64,000 nt of DNA from Blautia wexlerae (GTDB lineage: Bacteria > Bacillota > Clostridia > Lachnospirales > Lachnospiraceae): NCBI RefSeq assembly GCF_013300825.1, contig NZ_JAAIMY010000001.1, positions 186,001 through 250,000 on the forward strand, given 5' to 3'. The notes below the pieces were generated by a model that saw nothing but the letters and a program-made list of their open reading frames with translations, did not search any database and was not told where the DNA came from. Position numbers and translations under genes: made by a program. Of the stretch, positions 24,506-33,920 are shown one piece after another; position 1 is the stretch's first letter, and every line of letters begins with the position of its first letter.

Positions 24506-25276
24506 ATGAAACAGAGAAAATTATTAACAAGTTTGTTTTTAGCAGCAGCTTTGTCTATTTCTTTATTGACGGGATGTGGAAATACAGGCAGTAGCACATC
24601 TGAAACAAAGCACACAGAAAACAGTGCTACAGAAGAACAGACTACAAGCGTACAGAAGGAAAGTGAAACTGATGAGAATCAGGATGCAGCAGATCAGCTT
24701 TTATGCGATCTGAAAGGTACTTATCAGGAACTGTGGCCGGTTATTCTGGCAGATGAATACGATCAGCTGTGGCTCGATGACAGTGCTGCAATTGTAGGAG
24801 AGGATAATGCTCAGGCGGCTGTTGAAAAAATGTCTTCTATGGTAACTGGAACAGTCACCGGTGAAGAGGCAGTGGAAACCTACAAGGATGGAAATATGGC
24901 ATACGACTGTGAATTTTTACAGAATATAGATCAGTTCACGTTTGACGGAACAACAATATCTGGTGTGGATGAAGAGGGGAATGATGTATTCAGTCATTCT
25001 TATCATTACGTAGGTATGGAAGAAACGCGTGGTCTGTACATCTACGAAAGTGATGATGCTGATTCCGGCGAGTTTACCTATTTCTGTATCGCTCCGGATA
25101 CGATGAAAACTACATGGCACATTGAGTTCAGATATGGAAGTGACCTGGATGCATTGGAAAAATATGATGCAGGTGAATATGCTTATTGGCTGGCAGCAGG
25201 AATTTCTGTTGACTATACGAAAGCCGATGTTGAGAACTGTATACAGTTATTCTGTAAAGAGAATCTGTCTGAATAG
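24506..25276 (+). CDS. ZinT-like lipoprotein
   Basis: 256 residues with a lipoprotein signal peptide (LSISLLTGC, lipid on Cys24), then a Ser/Thr/Glu linker to about residue 65. The rest resembles the ZinT/YodA periplasmic zinc-binding fold: YQELWPVI at the start, GLYIYESDDADSGEFTYF, and WHIEFRYGSDLDALEKY near the end. Some ZinT zinc-ligand histidines are not obvious, so metal binding must be tested. It lies between an AraC gene and two ABC half-transporters. Confidence 0.7.
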   Translation: MKQRKLLTSLFLAAALSISLLTGCGNTGSSTSETKHTENSATEEQTTSVQKESETDENQDAADQLLCDLKGTYQELWPVILADEYDQLWLDDSAAIVGEDNAQAAVEKMSSMVTGTVTGEEAVETYKDGNMAYDCEFLQNIDQFTFDGTTISGVDEEGNDVFSHSYHYVGMEETRGLYIYESDDADSGEFTYFCIAPDTMKTTWHIEFRYGSDLDALEKYDAGEYAYWLAAGISVDYTKADVENCIQLFCKENLSE

Positions 25277-25349
25277 TGAAAATAAATTTGAGTCGGTGGA
25301 AATCGGAGAGATTCTGATGCCACCGGCTTTTTGAGGAGGATATAAGGTC

Positions 25350-27167
25350 ATGAGCAAAAAGAAAAATGCCGAGTTATCCCGGATGTGGGGATTTGCAGGG
25401 AAACGTCATTGGTTGACTATTGCCAGCTGCATTCTGGCAGGAATATCCACGGTGCTTTCTATTATTCCATTTGTCTGTATCTGGTTTGTGATTCGGGATA
25501 TCTTGTATGCGATGAAAAAGGGAGATTTGTCACTGGCAGCTTCCAGTGGGCATTATGCGTGGTTTGCAGTAGCATTTTCGTTACTTAGTATTTTATTATA
25601 TTTTGTAGCATTATGTTGTTCGCATCTGGCAGCATTTCGTACAGCTACCAATATGAAAAAAGAGGCAATGCACCATATTGTCACGTTACCGCTTGGATAT
25701 TTCAGTCAGAATGCCAGTGGCAGACTTCGGAAAATTATTGATGACAATGCTGGACTGACTGAAGGGTTTCTGGCACATCAGTTGCCGGATCTGACCGGTG
25801 CAGTTGTTATGCCGGTTGCAGTCATCAGTTTGTTGTTTGTCTTTGACTGGAGACTTGGAATCTGTTGTTTGATTCCACTGGCAATCAGTGTATTTTTCTT
25901 AAAGAAAATGATGGGTGGAGATAATGCCGATTTTATGTCGGGATACATGACCGCACTGGAAAATATGAATAAAGAAGCGGTAGAATTCGTTCGTGGAATC
26001 CCGGTTGTAAAGGTATTCCAGCAAACCATTTACTCATTCAAAAACTTTCATGCAGCGATTGAAGAATACAAAAAATATGCCAGTGGATATGCAATCTGCT
26101 GTCGTATCCCATTGACGGGATTTAACATTACTTTAAATGGAACTTTTATTTTGCTGATCCCAACTGCACTGATGCTTTTTTCGGCAGCAAGTGGACAGGC
26201 GGATCGTCAGAAACTGTTTTTAGATTTCCTGTTTTACAGTCTGTTTACGCCAGTTTGTACAACAATGATGAATCGAATCATGTTTGCAAGCGAACAGTTA
26301 ATGGCGGCAAAAAGTGCAGTAAGCAGAATAGAAGCAATTTTGCAGGAAAAACCGCTTAAAGAATCAAATACACAAAAACAGCCAAAGGATGCTTCTGTTG
26401 TATTCGGGGATGTTTCTTTTACTTATCCAGGTGCTAAGAAAAAAGCATTGTATCATGTAAGCTTCGAAGTCCCTGATGGTAAGAAAATTGCATTAGTCGG
26501 AGCTTCCGGTAGTGGCAAATCTACAGCGGCCAGTTTGATTCCACGTTTTTATGATGTTCAGGAAGGAAACGTCTTAGTGGGTGGTGTGGATGTTCGTGAG
26601 ATTGCTAAAAATGACCTCATGGAGCAGATTGCATTTGTGTTCCAGAACACCCGTCTTTTCAATGATACCTTACTTGAAAATATCAGAGCTTCCAGGCCAG
26701 ATGCCACACGTGAAGAAGTGATGAGAGCGGCAGAAGCAGCACAATGTCAGGATATCATAGAGAGACTTCCAAATGGTTTGGATACTATAGTTGGAAGTGG
26801 AGGAACCTATCTGTCGGGTGGTGAAAATCAGCGGATTGCATTAGCACGTGCAATTCTGAAAGATGCACCAATTATTATACTTGATGAAGCGACAGCTTTT
26901 GCAGATGCGGAAAATGAGCATCAGATCCAGCTTGCCTTTGAAGGACTGACCAGCGGAAAAACAGTACTTATGATTGCACATCGTCTGTCCACGATTCAGG
27001 ATGCAGATATGATTCTGGTCTTTGGTGATGGAAAAATAATAGAACGAGGCAATCATGATGAATTGCTGAAACAGAATGGTGTCTACGCATCCATGTGGAA
27101 AGAATATCAGACACAGATTATCTGGAAGGTTGGAACGACTGTGAGAAAGGAGGAAAATCATGATTAA
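25350..27167 (+). CDS. ABC half-transporter (membrane plus ATPase domain), first of a pair
   Basis: 605 residues. Six membrane helices lie in about 20-310, then an ATPase domain with Walker A GASGSGKS (about 384-391), signature LSGGENQR (about 488-495) and Walker B IIILDEATAFAD (about 507-518). Having the membrane domain first and a DEATAF box recalls YbtP/YbtQ, exporter-like proteins that import metal-siderophores. It overlaps the next gene by 8 bases, so the two very likely form a heterodimer. Confidence 0.87.
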   Translation: MSKKKNAELSRMWGFAGKRHWLTIASCILAGISTVLSIIPFVCIWFVIRDILYAMKKGDLSLAASSGHYAWFAVAFSLLSILLYFVALCCSHLAAFRTATNMKKEAMHHIVTLPLGYFSQNASGRLRKIIDDNAGLTEGFLAHQLPDLTGAVVMPVAVISLLFVFDWRLGICCLIPLAISVFFLKKMMGGDNADFMSGYMTALENMNKEAVEFVRGIPVVKVFQQTIYSFKNFHAAIEEYKKYASGYAICCRIPLTGFNITLNGTFILLIPTALMLFSAASGQADRQKLFLDFLFYSLFTPVCTTMMNRIMFASEQLMAAKSAVSRIEAILQEKPLKESNTQKQPKDASVVFGDVSFTYPGAKKKALYHVSFEVPDGKKIALVGASGSGKSTAASLIPRFYDVQEGNVLVGGVDVREIAKNDLMEQIAFVFQNTRLFNDTLLENIRASRPDATREEVMRAAEAAQCQDIIERLPNGLDTIVGSGGTYLSGGENQRIALARAILKDAPIIILDEATAFADAENEHQIQLAFEGLTSGKTVLMIAHRLSTIQDADMILVFGDGKIIERGNHDELLKQNGVYASMWKEYQTQIIWKVGTTVRKEENHD

Positions 27168-28908
27168 CAGATTACAGAAAAAATACGCTCTGAGTGTCCA
27201 GGGTGCAAAGGATCTTTTTAAAGCAATTGTTTATTCTGTACTGGCAAATATCAGTCTGATGCTCCCGGTTGCCCTACTTGCAATAGTATTAAATACGATG
27301 CTTCCTATGGCTCTTGGAATGGAAGAAAAAGTGGCAGGATTTGCAGGATATACAGTTGTTGGAATTATCATTTTAGTGATTATTTTTGTCCTTCATTATC
27401 TGCAGTATACAAAAGCCTATATTGGTACCTATGAGGAAAGTGAACGTAGACGCATTACACTTGCAGAAAAGCTCAGGACGTTACCGCTTGGATTTTTCCA
27501 TGAACGTGACCTTGCTGATCTGACAAGTACAATTATGGGCGACTGTGCCAGTTTTGAGCATGCGTTTTCCCATACAGTTCCGCAATTTTTTGGAGCACTT
27601 ATTTCTACAAGTATTGTGTGTCTGGTACTTCTTGTTATGAACTGGAAAATGGGAATTGCTCTTTTGTGGGTTGCACCGGTGGCATTTGCAATTGTTCTTC
27701 TTTCACGCAAGTGGCAGGAACTGCTTGCAAAGAAATATATGACAACAAGAATTGATCTGTCAGAAGGAATACAGGAATGTCTGGAAACGGTACAGGATAT
27801 TAAGGCATGTAATCAGGAGAAAACTTATCTGGAGAAACTGGATGCGAAATTGGATGCAGCAGAAAAAGCGCAGATTTCCAGTGAAATGGTTAGTGCGAGT
27901 CTTCTTACAACCGGTCAGATGGTCTTACGGCTTGGACTGGCAACGGTTATTGTTGTGGGAAGTTCGCTGATTTTAAAGGAAAAAATTGATCTGTTTACTT
28001 ATATTCTATATTTGATCGCAGCCTCCCGTCTGTATGATCCACTTTCTGGAGCTATGGCGAATATGGCAGAACTTTTTGGTGTGAATTTACAGGTAAAACG
28101 CTTGAAAGAAATCCAGGAATATCCGTTAGAAAACGGGCAGACAGAGTATCACACCAAAGGATATGATGTGATTTTTGACCATGTGAAGTTTTCTTATGAA
28201 ACAGGAAAAACAGTTTTAAAAGATGTATCTTTTACTGCAAAACAGGGACAGGTGACTGCATTAGTAGGACCATCCGGCGGTGGTAAGAGCACCATAGCAA
28301 AACTGGCAGCTAAATTCTATGACGTGGATGGTGGGAAAATTACACTTGGTGGTGCAGATATCGCAAAAATTGATCCGGTTGCATTGATGAAAGATTTTTC
28401 GATTGTTTTTCAGGATGTTGTTCTTTTCAATAATACAATTATGGAAAATATCCGTGTCGGACGAAAAGGTGCAAGTGATGAGGATGTTATTGCTGCAGCA
28501 AAGGCTGCAAAATGTCATGATTTTATCGAAAAATTGCCGCAGGGTTATCAGACGGTAATCGGAGAAAATGGTTCTACGCTTTCTGGCGGGGAGTGCCAAC
28601 GTCTTTCCATTGCCCGTGCACTTTTAAAAGATGCACCTGTTATTTTACTGGATGAAGCAACTGCTTCTTTAGATGTGGACAGTGAAACACAGATACAGGA
28701 AGCGATATCTGAACTAGTCAGTGGGAAGACAGTTCTGGTAATCGCTCATAGGATGAGAACGATTGAAGCAGCGGATCAGATCGTTGTTCTGGATAAAGGT
28801 GTTGTGGCAGAAAAAGGAAACCATGATACGCTTATGAAGAAAAATGGTCTATATCGTAAGCTGGTTGATCTGCAGACGGAAGCAGCAAATTGGAAACTTA
28901 GTGTATAG
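27160..28908 (+). CDS. ABC half-transporter, second of a pair
   Basis: 582 residues, the partner of the preceding gene. Membrane domain about 20-305, then Walker A GPSGGGKS (about 370-377), LSGGECQR (about 475-482) and DEATASLD (about 499-506). The ATP sites look intact in both subunits. The substrate is not shown by sequence; the ZinT-like lipoprotein and AraC neighbours make a metal complex the first guess, with drug or peptide export as alternatives. Confidence 0.87.
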   Translation: MINRLQKKYALSVQGAKDLFKAIVYSVLANISLMLPVALLAIVLNTMLPMALGMEEKVAGFAGYTVVGIIILVIIFVLHYLQYTKAYIGTYEESERRRITLAEKLRTLPLGFFHERDLADLTSTIMGDCASFEHAFSHTVPQFFGALISTSIVCLVLLVMNWKMGIALLWVAPVAFAIVLLSRKWQELLAKKYMTTRIDLSEGIQECLETVQDIKACNQEKTYLEKLDAKLDAAEKAQISSEMVSASLLTTGQMVLRLGLATVIVVGSSLILKEKIDLFTYILYLIAASRLYDPLSGAMANMAELFGVNLQVKRLKEIQEYPLENGQTEYHTKGYDVIFDHVKFSYETGKTVLKDVSFTAKQGQVTALVGPSGGGKSTIAKLAAKFYDVDGGKITLGGADIAKIDPVALMKDFSIVFQDVVLFNNTIMENIRVGRKGASDEDVIAAAKAAKCHDFIEKLPQGYQTVIGENGSTLSGGECQRLSIARALLKDAPVILLDEATASLDVDSETQIQEAISELVSGKTVLVIAHRMRTIEAADQIVVLDKGVVAEKGNHDTLMKKNGLYRKLVDLQTEAANWKLSV

Positions 28909-28915
28909 AACAAAA

Positions 28916-28958
28916 GGCACTGAAAACCATAGAATTATTGGTTTGCAGTGCCATTTTT
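28916..28958 (+). terminator. Terminator of the ABC operon
   Basis: Arms GGCACTGAAAACC and GGTTTGCAGTGCC (one mismatch), then ATTTTTG. Confidence 0.8.
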
Positions 28959-29011
28959 GAGCAAAGAGAAAAAATACAGTGAATTTAAGTTTTGCTAAGT
29001 TTCACTAAATT

Positions 29012-29572
29012 CTATTCGTTTGATTTCCGCCACTGTTTTGAGGGTTTCCGTTTTCCACAATCATCACAAGTCTGTGGCCAGTTAATTTTCCATTCAAAAT
29101 ATTCATCTCTGGTAATCGCACCAGATTTCAGTTCTTCTTTTCTAAGAGTCCATTCTTTCAGAAAATCGTTGAGAACTCTATAATTAAACCACATACCAAC
29201 AGGCGAATGTGCAGGCCAGCTATCAGAATCATGGTAGCGGATAGCGGCATCGTCACTGGAATTTGATTTTTCACCTGGATATGTCTCTAGTTGAAAGAGA
29301 TTAATCATGCCGGGATTAAATTCATCAATCCAGAACAGAATTTCCATCAGTTCAGAGGCGTCCATCGTGGTTGGCTCATGTAGTGTCAGTGGGTTTACGT
29401 CCAGAATCTTAGCCATTTCAGTTACTAGATCTTTGCGGGGAACCCGGTAATTCGTTTCATATTGGGCAAGACGATTTGCACCTTTATCGCCCCAACCGAG
29501 GGCAGCACCAAGTTCTGCCTGTGTCATATTCCGGAATGTCCGGATTTTTTTTATTTTATCACCGATTGTCAT
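29012..29572 (-). CDS. XRE-family repressor with C-terminal extension
   Basis: 186 residues from ATG 29572 (MTIGDKIKKIRTFRNMTQ). The HTH is in MTQAELGAALGWGDKGANRLAQ. The 120-residue C-terminal part is unknown and contains CDDCGK near the end. Frame continuing upstream to 29665 lacks a ribosome site. Its own promoter is TTTACA-17-TAAAAT on the minus strand (29633 to 29605). Three operator-like dyads upstream (29643-29726) also cover a rightward promoter, so it probably represses itself and transcription toward the recombinases. Confidence 0.8.
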   Translation of the reverse strand: MTIGDKIKKIRTFRNMTQAELGAALGWGDKGANRLAQYETNYRVPRKDLVTEMAKILDVNPLTLHEPTTMDASELMEILFWIDEFNPGMINLFQLETYPGEKSNSSDDAAIRYHDSDSWPAHSPVGMWFNYRVLNDFLKEWTLRKEELKSGAITRDEYFEWKINWPQTCDDCGKRKPSKQWRKSNE

Positions 29573-29604
29573 ATCAGATTTCCCACTTTCTTTTTGATAA
29601 ATCC

Positions 29605-29633
29605 ATTTTACTACCAAAAACAGTGAATGTAAA
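29605..29633 (-). promoter_or_regulatory. Promoter of the XRE repressor gene
   Basis: On the minus strand TTTACA (29633-29628), 17-bp spacer, TAAAAT (29610-29605), about 33 bases before the ATG. Confidence 0.6.
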
Positions 29634-29642
29634 CAGAAAGAT

Positions 29643-29726
29643 TCGCATTGAAGCGAACAAAACACTTGACATTCGCATGAATGCGAATTAAAATGACAGT
29701 ACGATAAAGGTTCGCATGAAAGCGAA
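29643..29726 (+). promoter_or_regulatory. Three repressor operators around a rightward promoter
   Basis: Dyads of the form TTCGCATN2-4GCGAA lie at 29643-29658, 29672-29689 (perfect, ATTCGCAT-GA-ATGCGAAT) and 29711-29726. The rightward promoter is TTGACA (29667-29672), 17-bp spacer, TAAAAT (29690-29695); the perfect operator exactly fills the spacer. A repressor bound there excludes polymerase. Confidence 0.75.
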
Positions 29727-29778
29727 TGTACAGATGAGGATAAATACTTTTTGCAAATTATTGCAAAATGAGGTTGGT

Positions 29779-29819
29779 AAAATCCTTCTGTCAGGCTTTA
29801 TTAGTGAGAGGATTTTTTT
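29779..29819 (+). terminator. Terminator-like hairpin in the long leader
   Basis: AAAATCCT / AGGATTTT, 22-nt loop, seven or more T. It lies about 80 nt behind the rightward start, so read-through would be needed to reach the recombinases. Confidence 0.6.
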
Positions 29820-30207
29820 GAAGTGAACAACATTTTGGTGTTTCCAGGCTGTAATAAGTGAAAGGATATTCAAAAAAACTCTTTTGTACCTTGAAAATTA
29901 CATGAGCTGTATAATCTGATCTCACAGATGCCATAACCCTGTAAATGATTTTATGGGCGAGCGTCGAAGATACTCCGGAAACGGCTGGTAAGTTTGCGAA
30001 GAAGCTGCCAGCATTCAGAAATATTCTGATAGAGGTTGGATGTAACGCTGACAACAGATTATACGAATGGAAGCCAACACGCCGAACAGAATATGCAATG
30101 CCATAGTAATAGATAAAATTTGAGAACAAAATGCGAAAGGTAAGGTGATGTGATTGAGAAAATTGTAGGTATAGGACGACTTATACAAAGAATATGTTGG
30201 AAAAGAG
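29820..30207 (+). other. Long structured leader or ncRNA candidate
   Basis: No convincing gene on either strand. Several short stems are visible, for example TCAGAA-ATA-TTCTGA (30015-30029) and GCTGG...CCAGC (about 29981-30012). Base composition is less AT-rich than ordinary spacers here. It could be a regulatory RNA, a leader of the recombinase operon, or the remnant of an intron or attachment region. Confidence 0.35.
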
Positions 30208-30216
30208 GTGAGCATC

Positions 30217-30462
30217 ATGGTGAATCAGTCAGTAATAGATTCCAGTGTTAATCTGGAGCAGTTAAAGGACATTGAAGATTTAATTCCTGATATGGATAAA
30301 GCTATTTCTGAAAAAGTGGAAACTTTTCTGGATAAATCTGGCGATCAGCCGTATGCTCACATGAATGAAGGGTATGTGGTAGTCGTGGAAATGACAGGAG
30401 AAATGGATGCTACAGATGCGATCAGTGATTATCTAAGAAAAAGAACGGAGTTGATGTATTAG
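30217..30462 (+). CDS. Small acidic protein before the recombinases
   Basis: 81 residues from ATG 30217, six bases after AGAGGTG; a GTG at 30208 is in frame. The sequence is acidic and helical with no known motif. It is 128 bases upstream of the first recombinase and may be a directionality factor or regulator by position only. No membrane segment or signal peptide. Confidence 0.55.
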   Translation: MVNQSVIDSSVNLEQLKDIEDLIPDMDKAISEKVETFLDKSGDQPYAHMNEGYVVVVEMTGEMDATDAISDYLRKRTELMY

Positions 30463-30590
30463 ATGCAAGTCTTGAAAAAATATCTTGCGAAGCTACAGAT
30501 GTTATGTTAATGTGAGGTCAGGGAAAATGAACGTGATACATGGTTTCTGACTTCTATTCAATGGAATAAGTAAGTTGGGAGCGATGTAAA

Positions 30591-32264
30591 ATGGAACAGA
30601 TGCAAATGAATATGCCAGATATATACGATGCTGCATTGTATCTTCGATTATCGAAAGATGATATGGAAGAGGGCGATGCGAAGTCAGAGAGCAACAGCAT
30701 TGCAAATCAGAGAGAGTTACTTCGGAGCTTTGTAAAAAGCCAGCCGGATATTCAGATCTTTGATATATATGTGGATGACGGATACTCAGGAGGAAATTTT
30801 GACCGACCTGAGTTTAAACGAATGACAACTGATATAGAAGCTGGAAAAGTAAACTGCGTGATTGTAAAAGACTTATCCAGATTCGGAAGAGAGTATATAG
30901 AAGCCGGGCGATGGATCGAAAAGACCTACCCGGCTTTAAATGTGCGTTTTATTTCAGTTACAGACCAGTTTGACAGTAAAACAGCAGATTTTTCAGAAAA
31001 GTCATTTGTTGTTCCAATCAAAAATTTTGTAAATGAAAGCTATTGCCGGGACATTTCCGGTAAAGTGCGAAGCCACCAGAAAATCAAACGTGAAAAAGGT
31101 GAATTTATTGGAGCATTTGCCCCGTATGGTTACTGCAAAGATTCGGAGAATAAGAATTGTCTGGTGATTGATTCTTATGCAGCGGATATTGTAAGAAAAA
31201 TATTTTCATGGAAAATTGATGGATTCAGTCTTGGAGCAATCGCAGAAAAACTGAATGTACGTCATGTGCAGTCGCCAAAAGAATATAAAAAGGCAAATGG
31301 TGAAAATTACAATTCCGGATTCCATAGTTCAGATACACCGAAATGGTCGGCAGTGCAGATCAAAAGGATTCTGACCAATGAAGTCTATATTGGAAACATG
31401 GTACAGGGCAAGCAGGAACGAATCAGCTATAAAGTAAAGCAACGCCTGGATAAGCCAGAATCAGAGTGGGTGAAAGTAGAAAATACGCATCCGGCAATTA
31501 TCAGGCAGAATGATTTTGATGTGGTTCAGAAGCTGCTTCAATATGATGGCAGGGCATCGAAAACATCAGACAGTGCAAACTTTTTTTCGGGATTTGTGTT
31601 TTGCGGAGATTGCAAGACACCGATGATACGCAGGGTAAATCAGTATAAGGGGAAGAAAAAAGCCTTTTATATCTGCCAGACAAAGAACAAAGGTGGAGAT
31701 TGCACCAGACACAGTATTCCGGAAGAGGTGCTGAAAAGAATTGTGTTGAAAGAGATTCAGGCATATACGGCACTTTTTGTAGACTATCAGATGATTATGG
31801 AAGAACTTTGTGAGATGCAAGTCAGCTACGATCAGGTAATCGGTTATGATACGCAGATTAGTAAGTTGCAGGAAGAATATAACCGCTATTACAGTCTGAA
31901 AGCGTCTTTAGGTGATGACTTGAAAGAGGGACTGATCAGCAAAGAAGAGTTCGATGATTTTCGGGAAAGTTACGGAAGAAAATGTGAAGAACTGGAGCAG
32001 ATGATCGAGAATCAGAAAAAATTGGTAAAGCAAATGTTTGAGGGTGGAGTGTCTGCAACTGTTCAGTTGGAGGACTGGAAGAAATCACTGGAAATCAAAG
32101 AACTGGATCGCACATTGCTGGCACTGACCGTAGATAAAATTTATATTTATGAAAATAAGCAAATTAAAATTCACATCCGTTATCAGGATATGATTGAGAA
32201 AATGAAAGTCATAAGACGGTTTTATGCGGAACACCGGACAGAGTGCAGGAAAGAGGCGAGATAA
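30591..32264 (+). CDS. Large serine recombinase 1
   Basis: 557 residues. The resolvase catalytic domain is at about 10-160 with Ser21 (ALYLRLSKDD), the ANQR motif and the KDLSRFGRE segment. Next come the recombinase domain (about 190-310, FAPYGYCKD onward) and a zinc ribbon (CGDCKTPM...CQTKNKGGDC, about 340-380), then a coiled coil. The family integrates and excises by serine-linked strand exchange. Its stop is directly followed by the next ATG. First of three in series. Confidence 0.93.
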   Translation: MEQMQMNMPDIYDAALYLRLSKDDMEEGDAKSESNSIANQRELLRSFVKSQPDIQIFDIYVDDGYSGGNFDRPEFKRMTTDIEAGKVNCVIVKDLSRFGREYIEAGRWIEKTYPALNVRFISVTDQFDSKTADFSEKSFVVPIKNFVNESYCRDISGKVRSHQKIKREKGEFIGAFAPYGYCKDSENKNCLVIDSYAADIVRKIFSWKIDGFSLGAIAEKLNVRHVQSPKEYKKANGENYNSGFHSSDTPKWSAVQIKRILTNEVYIGNMVQGKQERISYKVKQRLDKPESEWVKVENTHPAIIRQNDFDVVQKLLQYDGRASKTSDSANFFSGFVFCGDCKTPMIRRVNQYKGKKKAFYICQTKNKGGDCTRHSIPEEVLKRIVLKEIQAYTALFVDYQMIMEELCEMQVSYDQVIGYDTQISKLQEEYNRYYSLKASLGDDLKEGLISKEEFDDFRESYGRKCEELEQMIENQKKLVKQMFEGGVSATVQLEDWKKSLEIKELDRTLLALTVDKIYIYENKQIKIHIRYQDMIEKMKVIRRFYAEHRTECRKEAR

Positions 32265-33920
32265 ATGGCAAGGACAGCAAAAAGATATAAGAAAAACACA
32301 GAGAAGAAAGTTCTTGGGATTCCGGTATGTATGGCTGCAATTTATGCCAGATTATCCGTAGACAGTGATGAAAAAAAGTCAGAATCTATTGAAACACAGG
32401 TTACGCTGATAAAAGAGTTCATTCAGAAGCACAATGAAAATCCAGACAGAGAGTATGAAATTGCTGTATATGACATTTATTCTGATCTGGGAAAAACTGG
32501 AACAAATTTTGACAGACCGGGATTTGAACGGATGATGAATGATGTCAGGGCAGGTAAAATAAATTGTATTCTGGTAAAGGATTTCTCACGATTTGGAAGA
32601 AATTATATCGAAACCGGAAATTATTTGGAAAAGATTCTCCCTTTTATGAAAGTGCGGTTTGTTTCTGTATGTGACAACTATGACTCCTATGCACTGGGTG
32701 CTAAGAATCAGGAGTTATCCATGAATATCAAGAATCTGGTGAATGATGCTTACGCAAAAGACATTTCTGCAAAGGAACGGGCAGCAAAACGTATTGCACA
32801 GAAGAACGGTGAGTATGTGGGATCTACAGCTCCATACGGATATTGTGTGGAAAAGGTAAATGGAATTTATAAGTTAATTGTAGAACCGGAAGCCGCAAAG
32901 ATTGTCCGCAGGATTTTTGAAGAATATGCTTCAGGAGATGGCATACAGAGCATTATTGACGGGCTGTTTGAGGATGGGGTACATCGAATTTCAGATTATA
33001 ACCGATATCATCATGTGTACTGTCAGGACGTAGAAAATCTTCATCAGTGGGGAAATTCTTCGATACGTGCAGTGCTGAATCGAAATAATTATTATGGCGA
33101 TCTGGTTCAGAGAAAATATGAATCCAGATTTCAAAGAGGTGAAAAATGGTGTGATATACTGGATGAAAGCCAGTGGATTATTACGCCAAATGCCCATGAG
33201 CCGATTATCAGCCGAGAACTGTTTGACAAAGCACAAGTCAGGTTAAAAGCAGCACAACAGAAAACAACAAAAACTACGGCAGGATGGGAAGAGGATGAAA
33301 GAGCATTTTATAATGTATTCTATTGTGGAGACTGCAAGCGGAAAATGTGTACACGCAGATACAGAGGCAATGTGTATTATTTTTGCAACGCTGCTCAGTA
33401 TCGGGATGAAAGGAAATGTAGTCATAAATCTATCTCTGAAGAAAAATTGCAGAAAATTGTCCGCTCGGAGCTGACCAGACAGTTTCAGTTATCTGGCTTA
33501 CGGAAAAAGAATATGTCTGCTATAAGCAGTGCGGTATTTCTTTCCAAAATCAAAGAAGTTCAAACAGAAATCAGAAAACTGGATGTAGATATGGAAAAAC
33601 GTTCAGAAAAACTGGCACAGGCATTTATGCAATATAAAGAGGGGGAACTTTCCAAAGAAGCCTATATAGAAATGAAAGATGACCGTAATAGCTGGAAAGA
33701 GTTTTGCGAAGAGAGAAAGAAGTCTTTAGAGCAGACCATACGAAAGCTGGAAAAACAGCAGAAAGAAGAAGCCAGATTTTTACGAAGCCTGCTGGAGCTG
33801 GATGGGACAACCAGAATCAATGCGGAATTTGCAGAAGGCTTGATTGAAAGTATGTATCTATATGGTGATGGCAAACTGGAAATCAACTTCGGGTTTAAGG
33901 GGGCGGTAGAACATGAGTGA
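32265..33920 (+). CDS. Large serine recombinase 2
   Basis: 551 residues with catalytic Ser31 (IYARLSVDSD), KDFSRFGRNYIE, the recombinase domain beginning TAPYGYCVE, and zinc ribbon CGDCKRKM...CNAAQYRDERKC, followed by a coiled coil. It starts at the base after the first recombinase's stop and overlaps the third by 8 bases. The N-terminal 20 residues are a basic extension absent in the other two. Confidence 0.93.
   Translation: MARTAKRYKKNTEKKVLGIPVCMAAIYARLSVDSDEKKSESIETQVTLIKEFIQKHNENPDREYEIAVYDIYSDLGKTGTNFDRPGFERMMNDVRAGKINCILVKDFSRFGRNYIETGNYLEKILPFMKVRFVSVCDNYDSYALGAKNQELSMNIKNLVNDAYAKDISAKERAAKRIAQKNGEYVGSTAPYGYCVEKVNGIYKLIVEPEAAKIVRRIFEEYASGDGIQSIIDGLFEDGVHRISDYNRYHHVYCQDVENLHQWGNSSIRAVLNRNNYYGDLVQRKYESRFQRGEKWCDILDESQWIITPNAHEPIISRELFDKAQVRLKAAQQKTTKTTAGWEEDERAFYNVFYCGDCKRKMCTRRYRGNVYYFCNAAQYRDERKCSHKSISEEKLQKIVRSELTRQFQLSGLRKKNMSAISSAVFLSKIKEVQTEIRKLDVDMEKRSEKLAQAFMQYKEGELSKEAYIEMKDDRNSWKEFCEERKKSLEQTIRKLEKQQKEEARFLRSLLELDGTTRINAEFAEGLIESMYLYGDGKLEINFGFKGAVEHE

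Noticed and set aside
29820-30207. Group II intron 5' region
   Set aside because: No GUGCG start, no domain V-like hairpin and no reverse transcriptase were recognised. Left as an unassigned leader.
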